The translations under genes were made by a program, and so were the position numbers. Below are positions 18,292 through 27,189 of a stretch of 38,659 nucleotides of DNA, in pieces. Origin of the DNA: Methanobrevibacter sp. (GTDB taxonomy: Archaea > Methanobacteriota > Methanobacteria > Methanobacteriales > Methanobacteriaceae); assembly GCF_017468685.1 (NCBI RefSeq), contig NZ_JAFUHT010000075.1, positions 1 to 38,659 of the forward strand, written 5' to 3'. The notes below the pieces were generated by a model. It was not told the origin of the DNA. It saw only the letters and a list, made by a program, of their open reading frames with translations, and ran no database searches. The first letter of the stretch is position 1; the number at the start of each line of letters is the position of its first letter.

Positions 18292-19101
18292 ATGGATAAA
18301 AGTGTAACAGACTTTAATGTTCGCCTCAGAACAATAAAGCTAAGAGAATTATTTGTTGGAATAATAATTACCCTGATTTTATCAGGAATTTTGATGATTA
18401 TATTTCCACAGATTGAAGAATCTGACGAATTATTATTTATTGTAATATTTCTTATCGGATCTTTATTGTTTGTTTGGGCTTTAAGAGGAACAAAAGGTCT
18501 GGACAGAAATATTGAGAATATCTTTGAAGACCACAATAAAAAAGAGATTCTGTATGTTTTTGCAATCAACCTACTATTTGCATTCCTATTCACATTCCTA
18601 ATATCTTCATTGGATATTCTGATAAGCTTAGCCGATCCGACTTGGATATCCCTTGGAGAAATAGACACAATTGAAATCGATTCAAGCGTCATCATATTGG
18701 ATGCCATAGGTGCTATAATATTTGCACCAATAATGGAAGAGTTAATCTTTAGAGGAGTAATGTTTAATCGGTTAAAAATTAGAGTTGGAATTATTCCTGC
18801 AATGTTGATTTCCTCATTCATATTTGCCATTGGCCATGAATTTGGAGGAATGACAAGTGCTTTTCTATTTGGAATCTGCATGTGTTTATTGTATTTGAAA
18901 ACAGACAATATTCTAATTCCAATGAGCGTTCATTTCATCAATAATGTTGTTGCAACAATCATGAATGTTACCAATTTAGATATTTTAATATCTCAGTTCC
19001 CTTGGATTATTCCCTCAACAATCATATCAATAATTGGAACTGTTTATTTAATTAAATACATAATTCAAGAAACTAGAAAAGTTAAAAAGCAGTACAGCTA
19101 A
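18292..19101 (+). CDS. CPBP family intramembrane metalloprotease
   Basis: 269 residues, about eight membrane helices. The CPBP (CAAX protease/Abi) motifs are present: EELIFRG (Glu149, Glu150, Arg154), FAIGHEF (His182), and HFINN (His214). Members act as Rce1-like membrane proteases or in immunity-protein processes. The substrate here is unknown. Downstream of the epimerase by five bases, so likely in one transcript. It ends 28 bases before the convergent pseudogene. Confidence 0.88.
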   Translation: MDKSVTDFNVRLRTIKLRELFVGIIITLILSGILMIIFPQIEESDELLFIVIFLIGSLLFVWALRGTKGLDRNIENIFEDHNKKEILYVFAINLLFAFLFTFLISSLDILISLADPTWISLGEIDTIEIDSSVIILDAIGAIIFAPIMEELIFRGVMFNRLKIRVGIIPAMLISSFIFAIGHEFGGMTSAFLFGICMCLLYLKTDNILIPMSVHFINNVVATIMNVTNLDILISQFPWIIPSTIISIIGTVYLIKYIIQETRKVKKQYS

Positions 19102-19129
19102 AAAAAAGAAAAAAATAATTTAAATAAAA

Positions 19130-19965
19130 TTATCTTATCTTTTCTTTTAAATCAAATAGAGAAACACCTATAAAATCCGCAAACTCCTCAATGGAACGAT
19201 TTTCCAATATAAGATTAATAATACTTTCTTTTCCTTTTCTCATTTCTTCCTTTCGAATTTGCGCCATAATTCCTTCAAATTTTTCACTCATATCAATCAT
19301 CTCCAATAATTCATTTTGTTTTTCAAGTTCAACATACTCAACAATATTCAAATACATGCCCATCACCACCCCATCCAATTCGGACTCTGGAATAGAATTA
19401 GGATTATTGCCAATGTTTTTACACATTTCCTCGACAACCAAATATTCACTTTCACCCAATTCAAAAATTGGAAAAGCAATTATTAGAGAACATTCGTATG
19501 AACTCAATAACTCATTATTTTTAAATTTGTTTCTAATTGCTTTTAAATCTTTTCTTTTATCAATTTCTTTAGTTTTGATAATTTCCGGACAAAATTTCAT
19601 GTTGGAAACTTAATACTCTGTAATTTTTCCTCCTTTTGAAATAACAATAAATATTGATTTTGTATTAACATCATCCTTACAAAATTCGGGTTTATAATAT
19701 TTATACAACTGTTTAAAGTCATTTTTACTCAACTGATTTTTCTTGAATTCAAAGATGATAATCTTACCCGATTTAGTTGAAACCTTGAAATCTAAAAATT
19801 ATCAAAAATTTTTGGTTTTGTTATATTTTCAAAGATTATCCTTTCACTGGGCAGCACATCTTCAATTTATTCGTCAATACCCAATGCATTCAATATATGT
19901 ACCAAAAAATACATGAAACCTATTTTTAAAAGCAAATCTCTATTTCTTTGTTGTTCTATTGCCAT
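19130..19965 (-). pseudogene. Degraded PD-(D/E)XK nuclease-like (Rpn/transposase-like) gene
   Basis: Reading from ATG 19965, with a strong GAGGAG site before it, the frame gives MAIEQQRNRDLLLKI... and stops at codon 33 (TAA, 19867-19869). It then continues in the same frame to about 19798, where a run of five T (19794-19798, minus strand) needs a sixth to restore the frame DNF-LDFKVSTKSG. The restored frame holds IIIFEFKKN, the E-x-K part of a PD-(D/E)XK core. It meets a third lesion, TAA at 19610-19612, before running on, in frame, into the 156-residue open tail that ends at 19130. The tail resembles the C-terminal part of a large Methanobrevibacter family of hypothetical proteins. One single-base deletion and two nonsense codons imply an inactive gene. 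Only the tail could still be translated from ATG 19600. Confidence 0.82.
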
Positions 19966-20073
19966 AGTTACTCCTCTTGTAATTCAACATTGATGATGGT
20001 CAAACTATTATTTAAATTTAAAAATAAATAATTAGTTCACTGAATACTATGTTTAAAGAGATATATAAACTAT

Positions 20074-20130
20074 TTGTATTAATTAAAGTAATTTTAACAT
20101 GTTAAAAGCAATATTACAAAGCTAATACAA
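20074..20130. repeat. Nested inverted repeat
   Basis: Outer eight-base arms TTGTATTA (20074-20081) and TAATACAA (20123-20130) enclose a perfect 16-base palindrome TTTTAACATGTTAAAA (20092-20107). It lies in the 189-base space (19966-20154) between the pseudogene promoter side and the 3' end of the next minus-strand gene. It could be a terminator for that gene or an operator. No open frame is seen in this space. Confidence 0.45.
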
Positions 20131-20154
20131 TTTAAATCAGAAAAAAATAAGTAA

Positions 20155-20526
20155 TTAGTGGAATCCGCATCCACTACAAGTTTCACATTTTTCCTCTTCT
20201 AAAGGATCATATTGCTTATCCTCCTGAAGAGTTGCTGAGATGAAATATTGATCTAATTCATCTTTATTTTTAAGTACCGGTGAAATTCCTTTAAAATCAC
20301 ATTTTATATCACCAGTTCCACCAATATCCACTAAGATTGGTTCACCTAATTTAAATCTTTTAAAATAAGCTTCAACTTCATTAATTAAAGCTCCAGGTAC
20401 TCTGAAATTAAAAGATAAAATATTATTTTCCTTCATTTTTAGGCCAACGTATTTTTGGTCAATTTCGTAATTTAAACCTAATTGTTTTTTAAAAATTACA
20501 TTAGTACCAATATCATTAGATGACAT
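20155..20526 (-). CDS. Small protein with C-terminal CxxCxxCxxH tail, function unknown
   Basis: 123 residues. The body is beta-rich (FRVPGALINEVEAYFKRF, PILVDIGGTGDIKCDFKG) with no membrane helix. The end reads EEKCETCSGCGFH, giving Cys114, Cys117, Cys120 and His123, the very last residue: a likely metal or Fe-S binding tail. I do not recognise a family. It is a single-gene unit with a very good ribosome site (AAGGAGAT) and its own TATA box, divergent from the XRE-cupin regulator. The strength of these signals suggests notable expression. Confidence 0.82.
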   Translation of the reverse strand: MSSNDIGTNVIFKKQLGLNYEIDQKYVGLKMKENNILSFNFRVPGALINEVEAYFKRFKLGEPILVDIGGTGDIKCDFKGISPVLKNKDELDQYFISATLQEDKQYDPLEEEKCETCSGCGFH

Positions 20527-20532
20527 TTTTTA

Positions 20533-20578
20533 ATCTCCTTAAGTTATTAAATTAGAATTATTGTTTGAACTATATAAA
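20533..20578 (-). promoter_or_regulatory. Promoter and ribosome site of the Cys-tail gene
   Basis: Minus-strand TTTATATA at 20571-20578, predicted transcription start near 20548, and ribosome site AAGGAGAT at 20533-20540, six bases before the ATG at 20526. Confidence 0.65.
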
Positions 20579-20664
20579 ACTTTCCTATGATTGTCACAAA
20601 AGTTACAATTTAAAAAAATATTGTTCAAGAAATTTATAATGAATTATCATGATTTTTAATAAGG

Positions 20665-20717
20665 TTTATATAATTCGAAAATTAAAACATATAATATTAT
20701 AATATATATTATAATAT
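20665..20717 (+). promoter_or_regulatory. Promoter with 24-base palindrome at the start site of the XRE-cupin gene
   Basis: TATA box TTTATATAA at 20665-20673. The expected start of transcription, about 25 bases on, falls on a perfect 24-base palindrome (20694-20717, all A and T). A repressor site in this position would block initiation, so self-regulation by the XRE-cupin protein is likely. Because the palindrome has no G or C, chance cannot be ruled out. The ribosome site AGGTG is at 20741-20745. Confidence 0.55.
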
Positions 20718-20752
20718 ACTTAAAAATCAATTAGAAAAATAGGTGTTTATGA

Positions 20753-21304
20753 ATGAATGAATACAATAAAGATATTGGAAACAGAATTAGAGAATTGAGA
20801 GAACTATCAGACATTACTATTAAAGAAATTGCAGATGAATTGAATATTACCCAAGAAACTTACATCCAATATGAAAACGCTGAAGTAGACATTCCAGCAA
20901 GTTTTTTATATGAACTTGCACACATTTTTAAAGTTGATTTAGGATTATTATTAACCGGTGAAGAATCAAGAATGAGCATCTTTGATGTAACCCGTGCAGA
21001 CAAGGGAGTTTCAGTTGACAGAAGAAAAGAATATACTCATCAAAACCTATGTTCTAAATTCATTCACAAAAAAGCCGAAACATTCCTTGTAACAGTGGAT
21101 CCTGAAAAGAATCCGGTTCCTTCACTTAACTCACACCCCGGACAGGAGTTTAACTATGTCCTTGAAGGTTCCTTAAAAATTTATATACACAACAACGAGA
21201 TTATCTTAAACGAAGGAGATTCAATCTTTTTCGATTCAGCACACAGACACGCAATGGTAGCACTTAACGACAAACCCGCTAAATTTTTAGCAGTAATAAT
21301 ATAA
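20753..21304 (+). CDS. XRE-family regulator with C-terminal cupin domain
   Basis: 183 residues. Residues 8-62 form an XRE helix-turn-helix ([25 protein letters not shown]... then [21 protein letters not shown]). Residues about 110-183 form a cupin barrel ([18 protein letters not shown], then [15 protein letters not shown]) with metal- or ligand-binding His residues. Regulators of this build sense a small molecule through the cupin. It is the first gene before the acyl-CoA synthetase and oxidoreductase genes, 19 bases upstream of the synthetase, so it probably controls them and itself. Its ligand may be a fatty acid or acyl-CoA (inference). Confidence 0.9.
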   Translation: MNEYNKDIGNRIRELRELSDITIKEIADELNITQETYIQYENAEVDIPASFLYELAHIFKVDLGLLLTGEESRMSIFDVTRADKGVSVDRRKEYTHQNLCSKFIHKKAETFLVTVDPEKNPVPSLNSHPGQEFNYVLEGSLKIYIHNNEIILNEGDSIFFDSAHRHAMVALNDKPAKFLAVII

Positions 21305-21323
21305 TATTTATGGAGTAATTTAA

Positions 21324-22991
21324 ATGACCTCAGTAATTGGAGATTTTGTGGAAAGAGTTGACTTTGACTCTTATGAAGACTTTTTTGAAAACTTTAAACT
21401 CAAATATGAAGATGATTATAACTTCGGATTTGATGTTGTAGACAAATATGCAGAAATATACCCTGATAAAATAGCTTTAATCTGGACAAATGACCATGAT
21501 GAAACTCATACTTTCACTTTCAAAGACATGAAAGAATATTCAAACAGAGCTGCAAACCTATTCAAACGTTTAGGAATTAAAAAAGGTGACTGTGTAATGC
21601 TCACCTTAAAAAATAGGTATGAATGGTGGTTCTGTATGGTTGCATTACATAAAATCGGTGCAATCGCAATTCCTGGAACACACATGTTAAAACTTCACGA
21701 TATCGATTTCAGATTAAGCCAGGCTAATGTTAAAATGGTTGTGTCCATTGAAGAAGATTCATTACTTCCAGATTATGAAAAAGCACAAGAATCCTTAGGA
21801 ATTGATTTGAAAAAATTAGTAATTGAAACTGAAAGGGACGGATGGCTTAACTTTAACGAAGCTATTATGAAAGAAAGTCCAGTGTTTGAAAGACCAACAG
21901 GTGAAGATAAAACCTATGCTGAAGAGATATTTTTGATTTACTTCACATCAGGTACCAGCGGACTTCCAAAAATGGTTTCACACAAACATACCTATTCATT
22001 AGGACATATCCCAACTGCTAAATATTGGCATAATGTTGTAGAAGACGGAATTCACCACAGTGCAGCAGATACCGGATGGGGAAAAGCTGTATGGGGAAAC
22101 ATTTACGGCCAGTGGATTAGCGGAACCGGAATATTCATCTATGATTATGACAGATTCAACGGAATAAAACTGCTTGAAAACGTAATCAAATTCAAAGTGA
22201 ATACTTTCTGTGCACCGCCAACAGTTTACAGATTCCTAATTAAAGAAAATATTCAGGGATATGACTTTTCAAATATTACCTATGTAACTACTGCAGGTGA
22301 ACCACTTCCTCCTGAAGTATCTGACAGGTTCTATGACATTTCAGGACTCAGAATCAAGGAGGGATTCGGTCAAACTGAAACCACATTATCCATTGGAACA
22401 TTCATTTGGTTAGATGCAAAAGTTGCTTCAATCGGGAAACCTTCCCCATTATTCAATTTAGAATTACTTGATGAAAACGATGAAAAAGTAGAAATCGGTG
22501 AAGAAGGGGAACTTTGTTTCAAATTACAAGATGGTCCAAATCCAGGATTATTCAAAGATTATGTGAATGATGAAGAAAAATACAGACAGCAAATCCATGA
22601 CGGATACTACCACTGCGGAGACACCGCATGGGTTGATGAAGACGGTTATGTCCACTTTGTCGGAAGAAACGATGACATTATCAAATCTTCAGGTTATCGT
22701 ATCGGACCGTATGAAGTTGAAAGTGCAGTATTGTCACACGAAGCAGTTTCAAACTGTGCTATTACCGCTTATCCTGATGAAGTGAGAGGTCAAATCGTAA
22801 AGGCAACAATTGTCTTGCAGCATGGCTTCGAACCATCAGATTCACTTACTAAAGACATTCAAAATCATGTTAAAAACGTAACAGCTCCTTATAAATACCC
22901 TAGGATGGTTGAGTATGCGGATGAACTTCCTGAAACCATCAGCGGTAAAACAAGAAGAGTTGAAATCAGAGAGAAAGATTACAATAAATAA
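21324..22991 (+). CDS. AMP-forming acyl-CoA synthetase
   Basis: 555 residues, ANL superfamily. The ATP-binding motif is TSGTSGLPKMVSHKH, the adenylate motif is GFGQTET, the hinge region is CGDTAWVDEDGYVHFVGRNDDIIKSSGYRIGP, and the C-terminal catalytic Lys is in ETISGKTRR. It converts a carboxylic acid, ATP and CoA to acyl-CoA, AMP and PPi. It groups by eye with medium- or branched-chain acyl-CoA synthetases (no N-terminal Acs extension) rather than acetyl-CoA synthetase. It directly precedes the 2-oxoacid:ferredoxin oxidoreductase genes, which suggests that the acyl-CoA is then carboxylated. Likely substrates are isobutyrate, isovalerate or 2-methylbutyrate, but acetate or others are possible. 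Start supported by GGAG. Confidence 0.9.
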   Translation: MTSVIGDFVERVDFDSYEDFFENFKLKYEDDYNFGFDVVDKYAEIYPDKIALIWTNDHDETHTFTFKDMKEYSNRAANLFKRLGIKKGDCVMLTLKNRYEWWFCMVALHKIGAIAIPGTHMLKLHDIDFRLSQANVKMVVSIEEDSLLPDYEKAQESLGIDLKKLVIETERDGWLNFNEAIMKESPVFERPTGEDKTYAEEIFLIYFTSGTSGLPKMVSHKHTYSLGHIPTAKYWHNVVEDGIHHSAADTGWGKAVWGNIYGQWISGTGIFIYDYDRFNGIKLLENVIKFKVNTFCAPPTVYRFLIKENIQGYDFSNITYVTTAGEPLPPEVSDRFYDISGLRIKEGFGQTETTLSIGTFIWLDAKVASIGKPSPLFNLELLDENDEKVEIGEEGELCFKLQDGPNPGLFKDYVNDEEKYRQQIHDGYYHCGDTAWVDEDGYVHFVGRNDDIIKSSGYRIGPYEVESAVLSHEAVSNCAITAYPDEVRGQIVKATIVLQHGFEPSDSLTKDIQNHVKNVTAPYKYPRMVEYADELPETISGKTRRVEIREKDYNK

Positions 22992-23006
22992 TATTAGATG
23001 ATATAA

Positions 23007-23291
23007 ATGACAGAAGAAATATCTTATCCAGTTATTAATAAAGAAATCTGCAAAGGCTGTATGAGATGTATAGTCGGATGTCCTCAAAATGCAATATTAC
23101 TATCACAAGACATGAACAACGCAGGATATCAATTTGCATATTATAGTGGAAATGGCTGCACTGGATGTAAAGACTGCTACTTTACTTGTCCAGAGCCATT
23201 AGCTTTAGAAGTACATCAGATTAAAAATATTGTTAACGACACAGTTGCAAAGATGATTAAATCTAAAGTGGCAAACAAGGGGGAAAATTAA
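23007..23291 (+). CDS. vorC: 2-oxoacid:ferredoxin oxidoreductase, ferredoxin subunit (VorC-like)
   Basis: 94 residues with two [4Fe-4S] motifs: CKGCMRCIVGCP and CTGCKDCYFTCPEP. This is the delta-type ferredoxin subunit of the 2-oxoacid oxidoreductase encoded by the next two genes. It is 15 bases after the synthetase. The ribosome site (GATGAT) is weak, so translation may depend on coupling. The three-gene order ferredoxin, alpha, fused beta-gamma fits the VOR (2-ketoisovalerate) enzyme of methanogens. KOR and POR have four separate subunits in these organisms. Confidence 0.82.
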   Translation: MTEEISYPVINKEICKGCMRCIVGCPQNAILLSQDMNNAGYQFAYYSGNGCTGCKDCYFTCPEPLALEVHQIKNIVNDTVAKMIKSKVANKGEN

Positions 23292-24404
23292 ATGAGTAAT
23301 CAAATGGTTAAAGGAAACACTGCAGTTATTGTTGGTGCGATGTATGCAGGATGTGACTGTTTTTTCGGATACCCAATTACTCCGGCTAGTGAAATATTAC
23401 ATGAAGCATCAAAATATTTCCCAATGGTTGGAAGAAACTTTGTTCAGGCTGAAAGTGAAGAAGCTTCAATCAACATGGTTTATGGTGCATCAGGAACAGG
23501 TCACAGAGTTATGACTGCTTCATCCGGACCAGGTATCAGCTTAATGCAGGAAGGATTCACATACCTTGCAGGTGCAGAATTGCCTGCAGTTATCGTTGAC
23601 ATCATGAGGGCAGGACCTGGACTTGGAAACATCGGACCGGAACAAGGTGACTACAATCAGATCGTCAAAGGTGGAGGTCATGGAAACTATAAAAACATAG
23701 TTTTAGCTCCAAATAGCGTTCAGGAAATGTGTGACTTAACAATGAAAGCATTTGAACTTGCTGACAAATGGAGAAATCCTGTTGTAGTTTTAGCTGACGG
23801 TACTCTTGGTCAAATGGCTGAACCATTAGTGTTCCCTAAAGAAGCTATTAAACCTGAAATTGATGAATCATGGGCAGTTAGAGGTAACAAAGAAACCATG
23901 GGAAACCTAATCACTTCAATTTATAATGACTTTGATGAATTGGAAGATTTCAACTACAAGCTTCAGGAAAAATATGCAAAAATCGATGCTGAAGAAGTAA
24001 TTGTTGATGAATATCAGGTTGATGATGCAGACATTGTTTTAGTATCCTTTGGTATCAGCAGCCGTATTGCAAGATCAGCTGTTGATAAAAGCCGTGAAAA
24101 AGGTTTAAAAGTTGGACTTTTAAGACCAATTACATTAAATCCATTCCCAGTTGATAGAATTAAAGAATTAGCTGATAAAGGTGTTGAATTCATTTCAGTC
24201 GAAATGAGTAATGGTCAATTGTTAGCTGACGTTCAATTTGCAGCATTAAGAAGAGATGGCACTCACCTTGTCAACAGAATGGGTGGAAACCTAATTGAAC
24301 TTAAACATGTTCTTGCAAAAATCTATGAAATAGCCGGAATCGATGAAGAAATTGACACTTCAAAAAGAAGTTCTGAAAAGGCAAGTCCGAATATAATTGA
24401 TTAA
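23292..24404 (+). CDS. vorB: 2-oxoacid:ferredoxin oxidoreductase, alpha subunit (VorB-like)
   Basis: 370 residues, PFOR alpha-type domains I and II. It begins [31 protein letters not shown], with the GYPITPSSE-like signature. It then has [21 protein letters not shown] and a C-terminal transketolase-like part ([26 protein letters not shown]). It forms the active site with the TPP-binding beta domain. Its ribosome site GGGGG overlaps the end of vorC. Substrate choice between branched 2-oxoacids, 2-oxoglutarate and others cannot be settled by eye. Operon context favours branched-chain. Confidence 0.88.
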   Translation: MSNQMVKGNTAVIVGAMYAGCDCFFGYPITPASEILHEASKYFPMVGRNFVQAESEEASINMVYGASGTGHRVMTASSGPGISLMQEGFTYLAGAELPAVIVDIMRAGPGLGNIGPEQGDYNQIVKGGGHGNYKNIVLAPNSVQEMCDLTMKAFELADKWRNPVVVLADGTLGQMAEPLVFPKEAIKPEIDESWAVRGNKETMGNLITSIYNDFDELEDFNYKLQEKYAKIDAEEVIVDEYQVDDADIVLVSFGISSRIARSAVDKSREKGLKVGLLRPITLNPFPVDRIKELADKGVEFISVEMSNGQLLADVQFAALRRDGTHLVNRMGGNLIELKHVLAKIYEIAGIDEEIDTSKRSSEKASPNIID

Positions 24405-24418
24405 AGGATGTGGAAAAA

Positions 24419-25858
24419 ATGAGTGAACAATTAAATAAAGATTATGAAGAACAGATACGTAGAAATCCACAATCCCTTTTAGAAGAGTATCCTAGAAAAG
24501 GAACCAATATCCAATCTACTCACTACTGTGCAGGTTGTGGACATGGAATTATACATAAATTAATAGCTGAATGTATGGATGAACTAGGAATACAGGAAAG
24601 ATGTGTAATGATTTCCCCTGTAGGATGTTCAGTTTATGCTTATTTCTACTTTAACTGTGGAAACTTCCAGACTGCTCACGGTAGAGCACCTGCAGTTGCA
24701 ACTGGTATTTCAAGAGCTGAAGATAATGCAATTGTCATGAGTTATCAGGGAGATGGAGACCTTGCTTCAATCGGTTTAAATGAAACCCTTCAGGCTGCAA
24801 ACCGTGGAGAAAAAATTGCAGTATTCTTTGTAAACAATACAGTTTACGGAATGACTGGTGGTCAAATGGCTCCAACAACATTGATTGGTGAAAAGACCGT
24901 AACATGTCAAACCGGAAGAGATCCTGATTATGCAGGCCATCCTACCCATATGTGTGAGTTAATAAATACTTTAAAGGCACCAGTATTCATTGAAAGAGTA
25001 TCTCTTGCAAATCCTTTAAAAATCAGATTAGCTAAATTTGCAATTAAACAGGCATTAACCGTTCAAAAAGAAGGTAAAGGTTATTCTTTTGTTGAAATAT
25101 TATCACCTTGTCCTACTAACTTAAAACAAGATGTTAAACGTGCACAGGAATTTATTGAAAATCAGATGGAAAAAGAATTCCCTGTTAAAAACTTCAGGAA
25201 CAATTTATACAGAAAAGAACCTGTACAAAGACCAGCTAGTGATTTTTCAACTGAATCCTTAGATAAAATATTTAATGTTACAAGAGGAGAAGATTCAGGT
25301 TATGTTGATGATGATATCAAACCATTAAGCATTAAGGTTTCCGGATTCGGTGGTCAGGGAGTATTAAGTGCAGGTCTTACAATAGCTCAGGCTGCTTGTG
25401 CTGAAGGAAAACATGTGTCATGGTATCCTAGTTACGGACCGGAACAAAGGGGAGGAAAATCCAACTGTTCTGTTGTAATATCCAATGAAACAATTGGTAC
25501 TCCTGTTGTTGATGACATTGACATTCTCATTGCATTAAACAAACCGTCTTTAGAGCAATTCTCACAGGACGTTAAAGAAGGTGGAGCAATACTTTATGAT
25601 GCGAAAATAGGTGATTTTGAAACTGACCGTGACGTTAAAGTTATTGCAATGCCTTGTGTGGATATTGCAGAAGAACATGGAAATGCCAGAACTGCAAATA
25701 CTGCTTTAATAGGTGCATTAACTGAATTGAGTGATGTTTTAAAACGTGAATCTTATGAAAATGCTATCCGTGAAATGTTTGCATCAAAACCAAAAGTCAT
25801 TGATGTTAACATTGACGTGTTAGAAGCGGGAGCTGAATGGATTAAAAACAATTCATAG
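24419..25858 (+). CDS. vorA: 2-oxoacid:ferredoxin oxidoreductase, fused beta and gamma subunits (VorA-like)
   Basis: 479 residues from ATG 24419; a GTG at 24410 is nine bases earlier and overlaps the likely ribosome site. The N-terminal half is the TPP-binding beta subunit: [26 protein letters not shown] and [13 protein letters not shown] (GDG...NN). The C-terminal part, from about residue 295, is the gamma subunit ([37 protein letters not shown]). These are separate genes in KOR and POR, so the fusion is informative. The enzyme reversibly makes a 2-oxoacid from acyl-CoA, CO2 and reduced ferredoxin. In a methanogen it runs in the biosynthetic direction, drawing low-potential ferredoxin of the sort Eha and Ehb supply. 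Confidence 0.87.
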   Translation: MSEQLNKDYEEQIRRNPQSLLEEYPRKGTNIQSTHYCAGCGHGIIHKLIAECMDELGIQERCVMISPVGCSVYAYFYFNCGNFQTAHGRAPAVATGISRAEDNAIVMSYQGDGDLASIGLNETLQAANRGEKIAVFFVNNTVYGMTGGQMAPTTLIGEKTVTCQTGRDPDYAGHPTHMCELINTLKAPVFIERVSLANPLKIRLAKFAIKQALTVQKEGKGYSFVEILSPCPTNLKQDVKRAQEFIENQMEKEFPVKNFRNNLYRKEPVQRPASDFSTESLDKIFNVTRGEDSGYVDDDIKPLSIKVSGFGGQGVLSAGLTIAQAACAEGKHVSWYPSYGPEQRGGKSNCSVVISNETIGTPVVDDIDILIALNKPSLEQFSQDVKEGGAILYDAKIGDFETDRDVKVIAMPCVDIAEEHGNARTANTALIGALTELSDVLKRESYENAIREMFASKPKVIDVNIDVLEAGAEWIKNNS

Positions 25859-25867
25859 TGTGATTTA

Positions 25868-27178
25868 ATGACATATAAAGAAAATGCTGAAAAATATATT
25901 GAAAATTACGGTTTAAGTATAGGAGATACCATTAAAGTAAACAAGGAAGATATCTCCTATACTGGTATTTTACTTGACAGACCGGAAGATGCTGATGACG
26001 GATATTTGGTTTTGAAATTATCTAGCGGTTACAATATTGGAGTGGCTATTGACAATACTACTGCCGAGCTAATCGAAAAGGGTGACAAGCCAAAAATTGG
26101 TTATGATGAAACTGAGATTCCACAGGATCCATCAAAACAGAACATTTCCATCGTATCAACCGGTGGAACAGTATCTTCAGTTATTGATTACAGAACTGGA
26201 GCAGTGCATCCTAAATTCACTGCATCTGATCTTGTTAAGGCAAATCCGGAACTGTTGGATTATGCCAACTATAACGTTAAGGCTTTATATAATATTTTAA
26301 GTGAAAACATGAAGCCTGAGTATTGGGTTAAGGCTGCAGAAGAAATAGCTAATGACATTTCAGAGGGTGCAGATGGTGTTGTGATTGCTCATGGTACCGA
26401 TACAATGCACTACACTTCCGCCGCTTTAAGTTTCATGTTGAAAACACCGGTTCCAATCATTATTACCGGTGCTCAGAGAAGTTCAGACAGGCCTTCAAGT
26501 GATGCCAACATTAACCTGATTGATTCTGTTGTTGCTGCTAAATCAGACATTGCAGAAGTATGTGTCTGTATGCATGGAAGCTTGAATGATGAATACACTT
26601 ACTTGCACAAGGGAACAAAGGTCAGGAAAATGCATACTTCAAGAAGGGATACATTCAGAAGCATTAACGCTCAGCCTATTGCTAAAATTCAAAATAAAAA
26701 AATCAATATCAATCCTGATTATAACTACACTAAACGTGGAACAAATGAACTTGAATTGAACACTAATATTGAAGAGAAAGTGGGATTCATCAAGAGTTTT
26801 CCTGGAATTTCTGAGGAATACATTGAATATCATATTGATAAAGGTTATAAAGGCCTTGTCATTGAGGGAACCGGTCTTGGACATGTTCCAAATAACCTTA
26901 TCAACTCATTTAAAAGAGCACAAGATGAAAACATTCCAGTTATCATGACTTCACAATGTCTTTATGGTAGAGTTAACATGAACGTTTACTCAACCGGACG
27001 TGAAATACTTGATGCCGGTGTGATTTCAGGTCTTGACATGACTCCTGAAACCACATATGTCAAATTATGTTGGGCAATAGGTCAAAGTAGCAATTACAGT
27101 GAAGTTAAAGAGATTATGCAAAGTAATGTTGCAGGTGAATTTTCTAAAAAATCCTCAATTAAGGATTTCTTGAACTAG
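25868..27178 (+). CDS. gatD: Glutamyl-tRNA(Gln) amidotransferase subunit D
   Basis: 436 residues. N-terminal beta-rich domain (about 1-85), then an L-asparaginase-like amidase. STGGTVSS holds the first catalytic Thr and [11 protein letters not shown] the second Thr-Asp pair, with [13 protein letters not shown] and a later EGTGLGHVP. It releases ammonia from Gln or Asn for conversion of Glu-tRNA(Gln) to Gln-tRNA(Gln). The archaeal GatDE enzyme replaces GlnRS. It is nine bases after vorA, so it may share the transcript, and is followed by gatE. Confidence 0.96.
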   Translation: MTYKENAEKYIENYGLSIGDTIKVNKEDISYTGILLDRPEDADDGYLVLKLSSGYNIGVAIDNTTAELIEKGDKPKIGYDETEIPQDPSKQNISIVSTGGTVSSVIDYRTGAVHPKFTASDLVKANPELLDYANYNVKALYNILSENMKPEYWVKAAEEIANDISEGADGVVIAHGTDTMHYTSAALSFMLKTPVPIIITGAQRSSDRPSSDANINLIDSVVAAKSDIAEVCVCMHGSLNDEYTYLHKGTKVRKMHTSRRDTFRSINAQPIAKIQNKKININPDYNYTKRGTNELELNTNIEEKVGFIKSFPGISEEYIEYHIDKGYKGLVIEGTGLGHVPNNLINSFKRAQDENIPVIMTSQCLYGRVNMNVYSTGREILDAGVISGLDMTPETTYVKLCWAIGQSSNYSEVKEIMQSNVAGEFSKKSSIKDFLN

Positions 27179-27189
27179 GGTGGTAAAAT

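Noticed and set aside
18276-18908. 210-codon frame opposite the CPBP protease gene
   Set aside because: Antisense shadow of a gene with all family motifs; composition is Ile/Asn/Ser-rich without any recognisable domain.
23007-25858. KorABCD (2-oxoglutarate) assignment
   Set aside because: KOR and POR of related methanogens have four separate subunits; here beta and gamma are fused and only three genes are present, which fits VOR. Kept as an alternative, not excluded.
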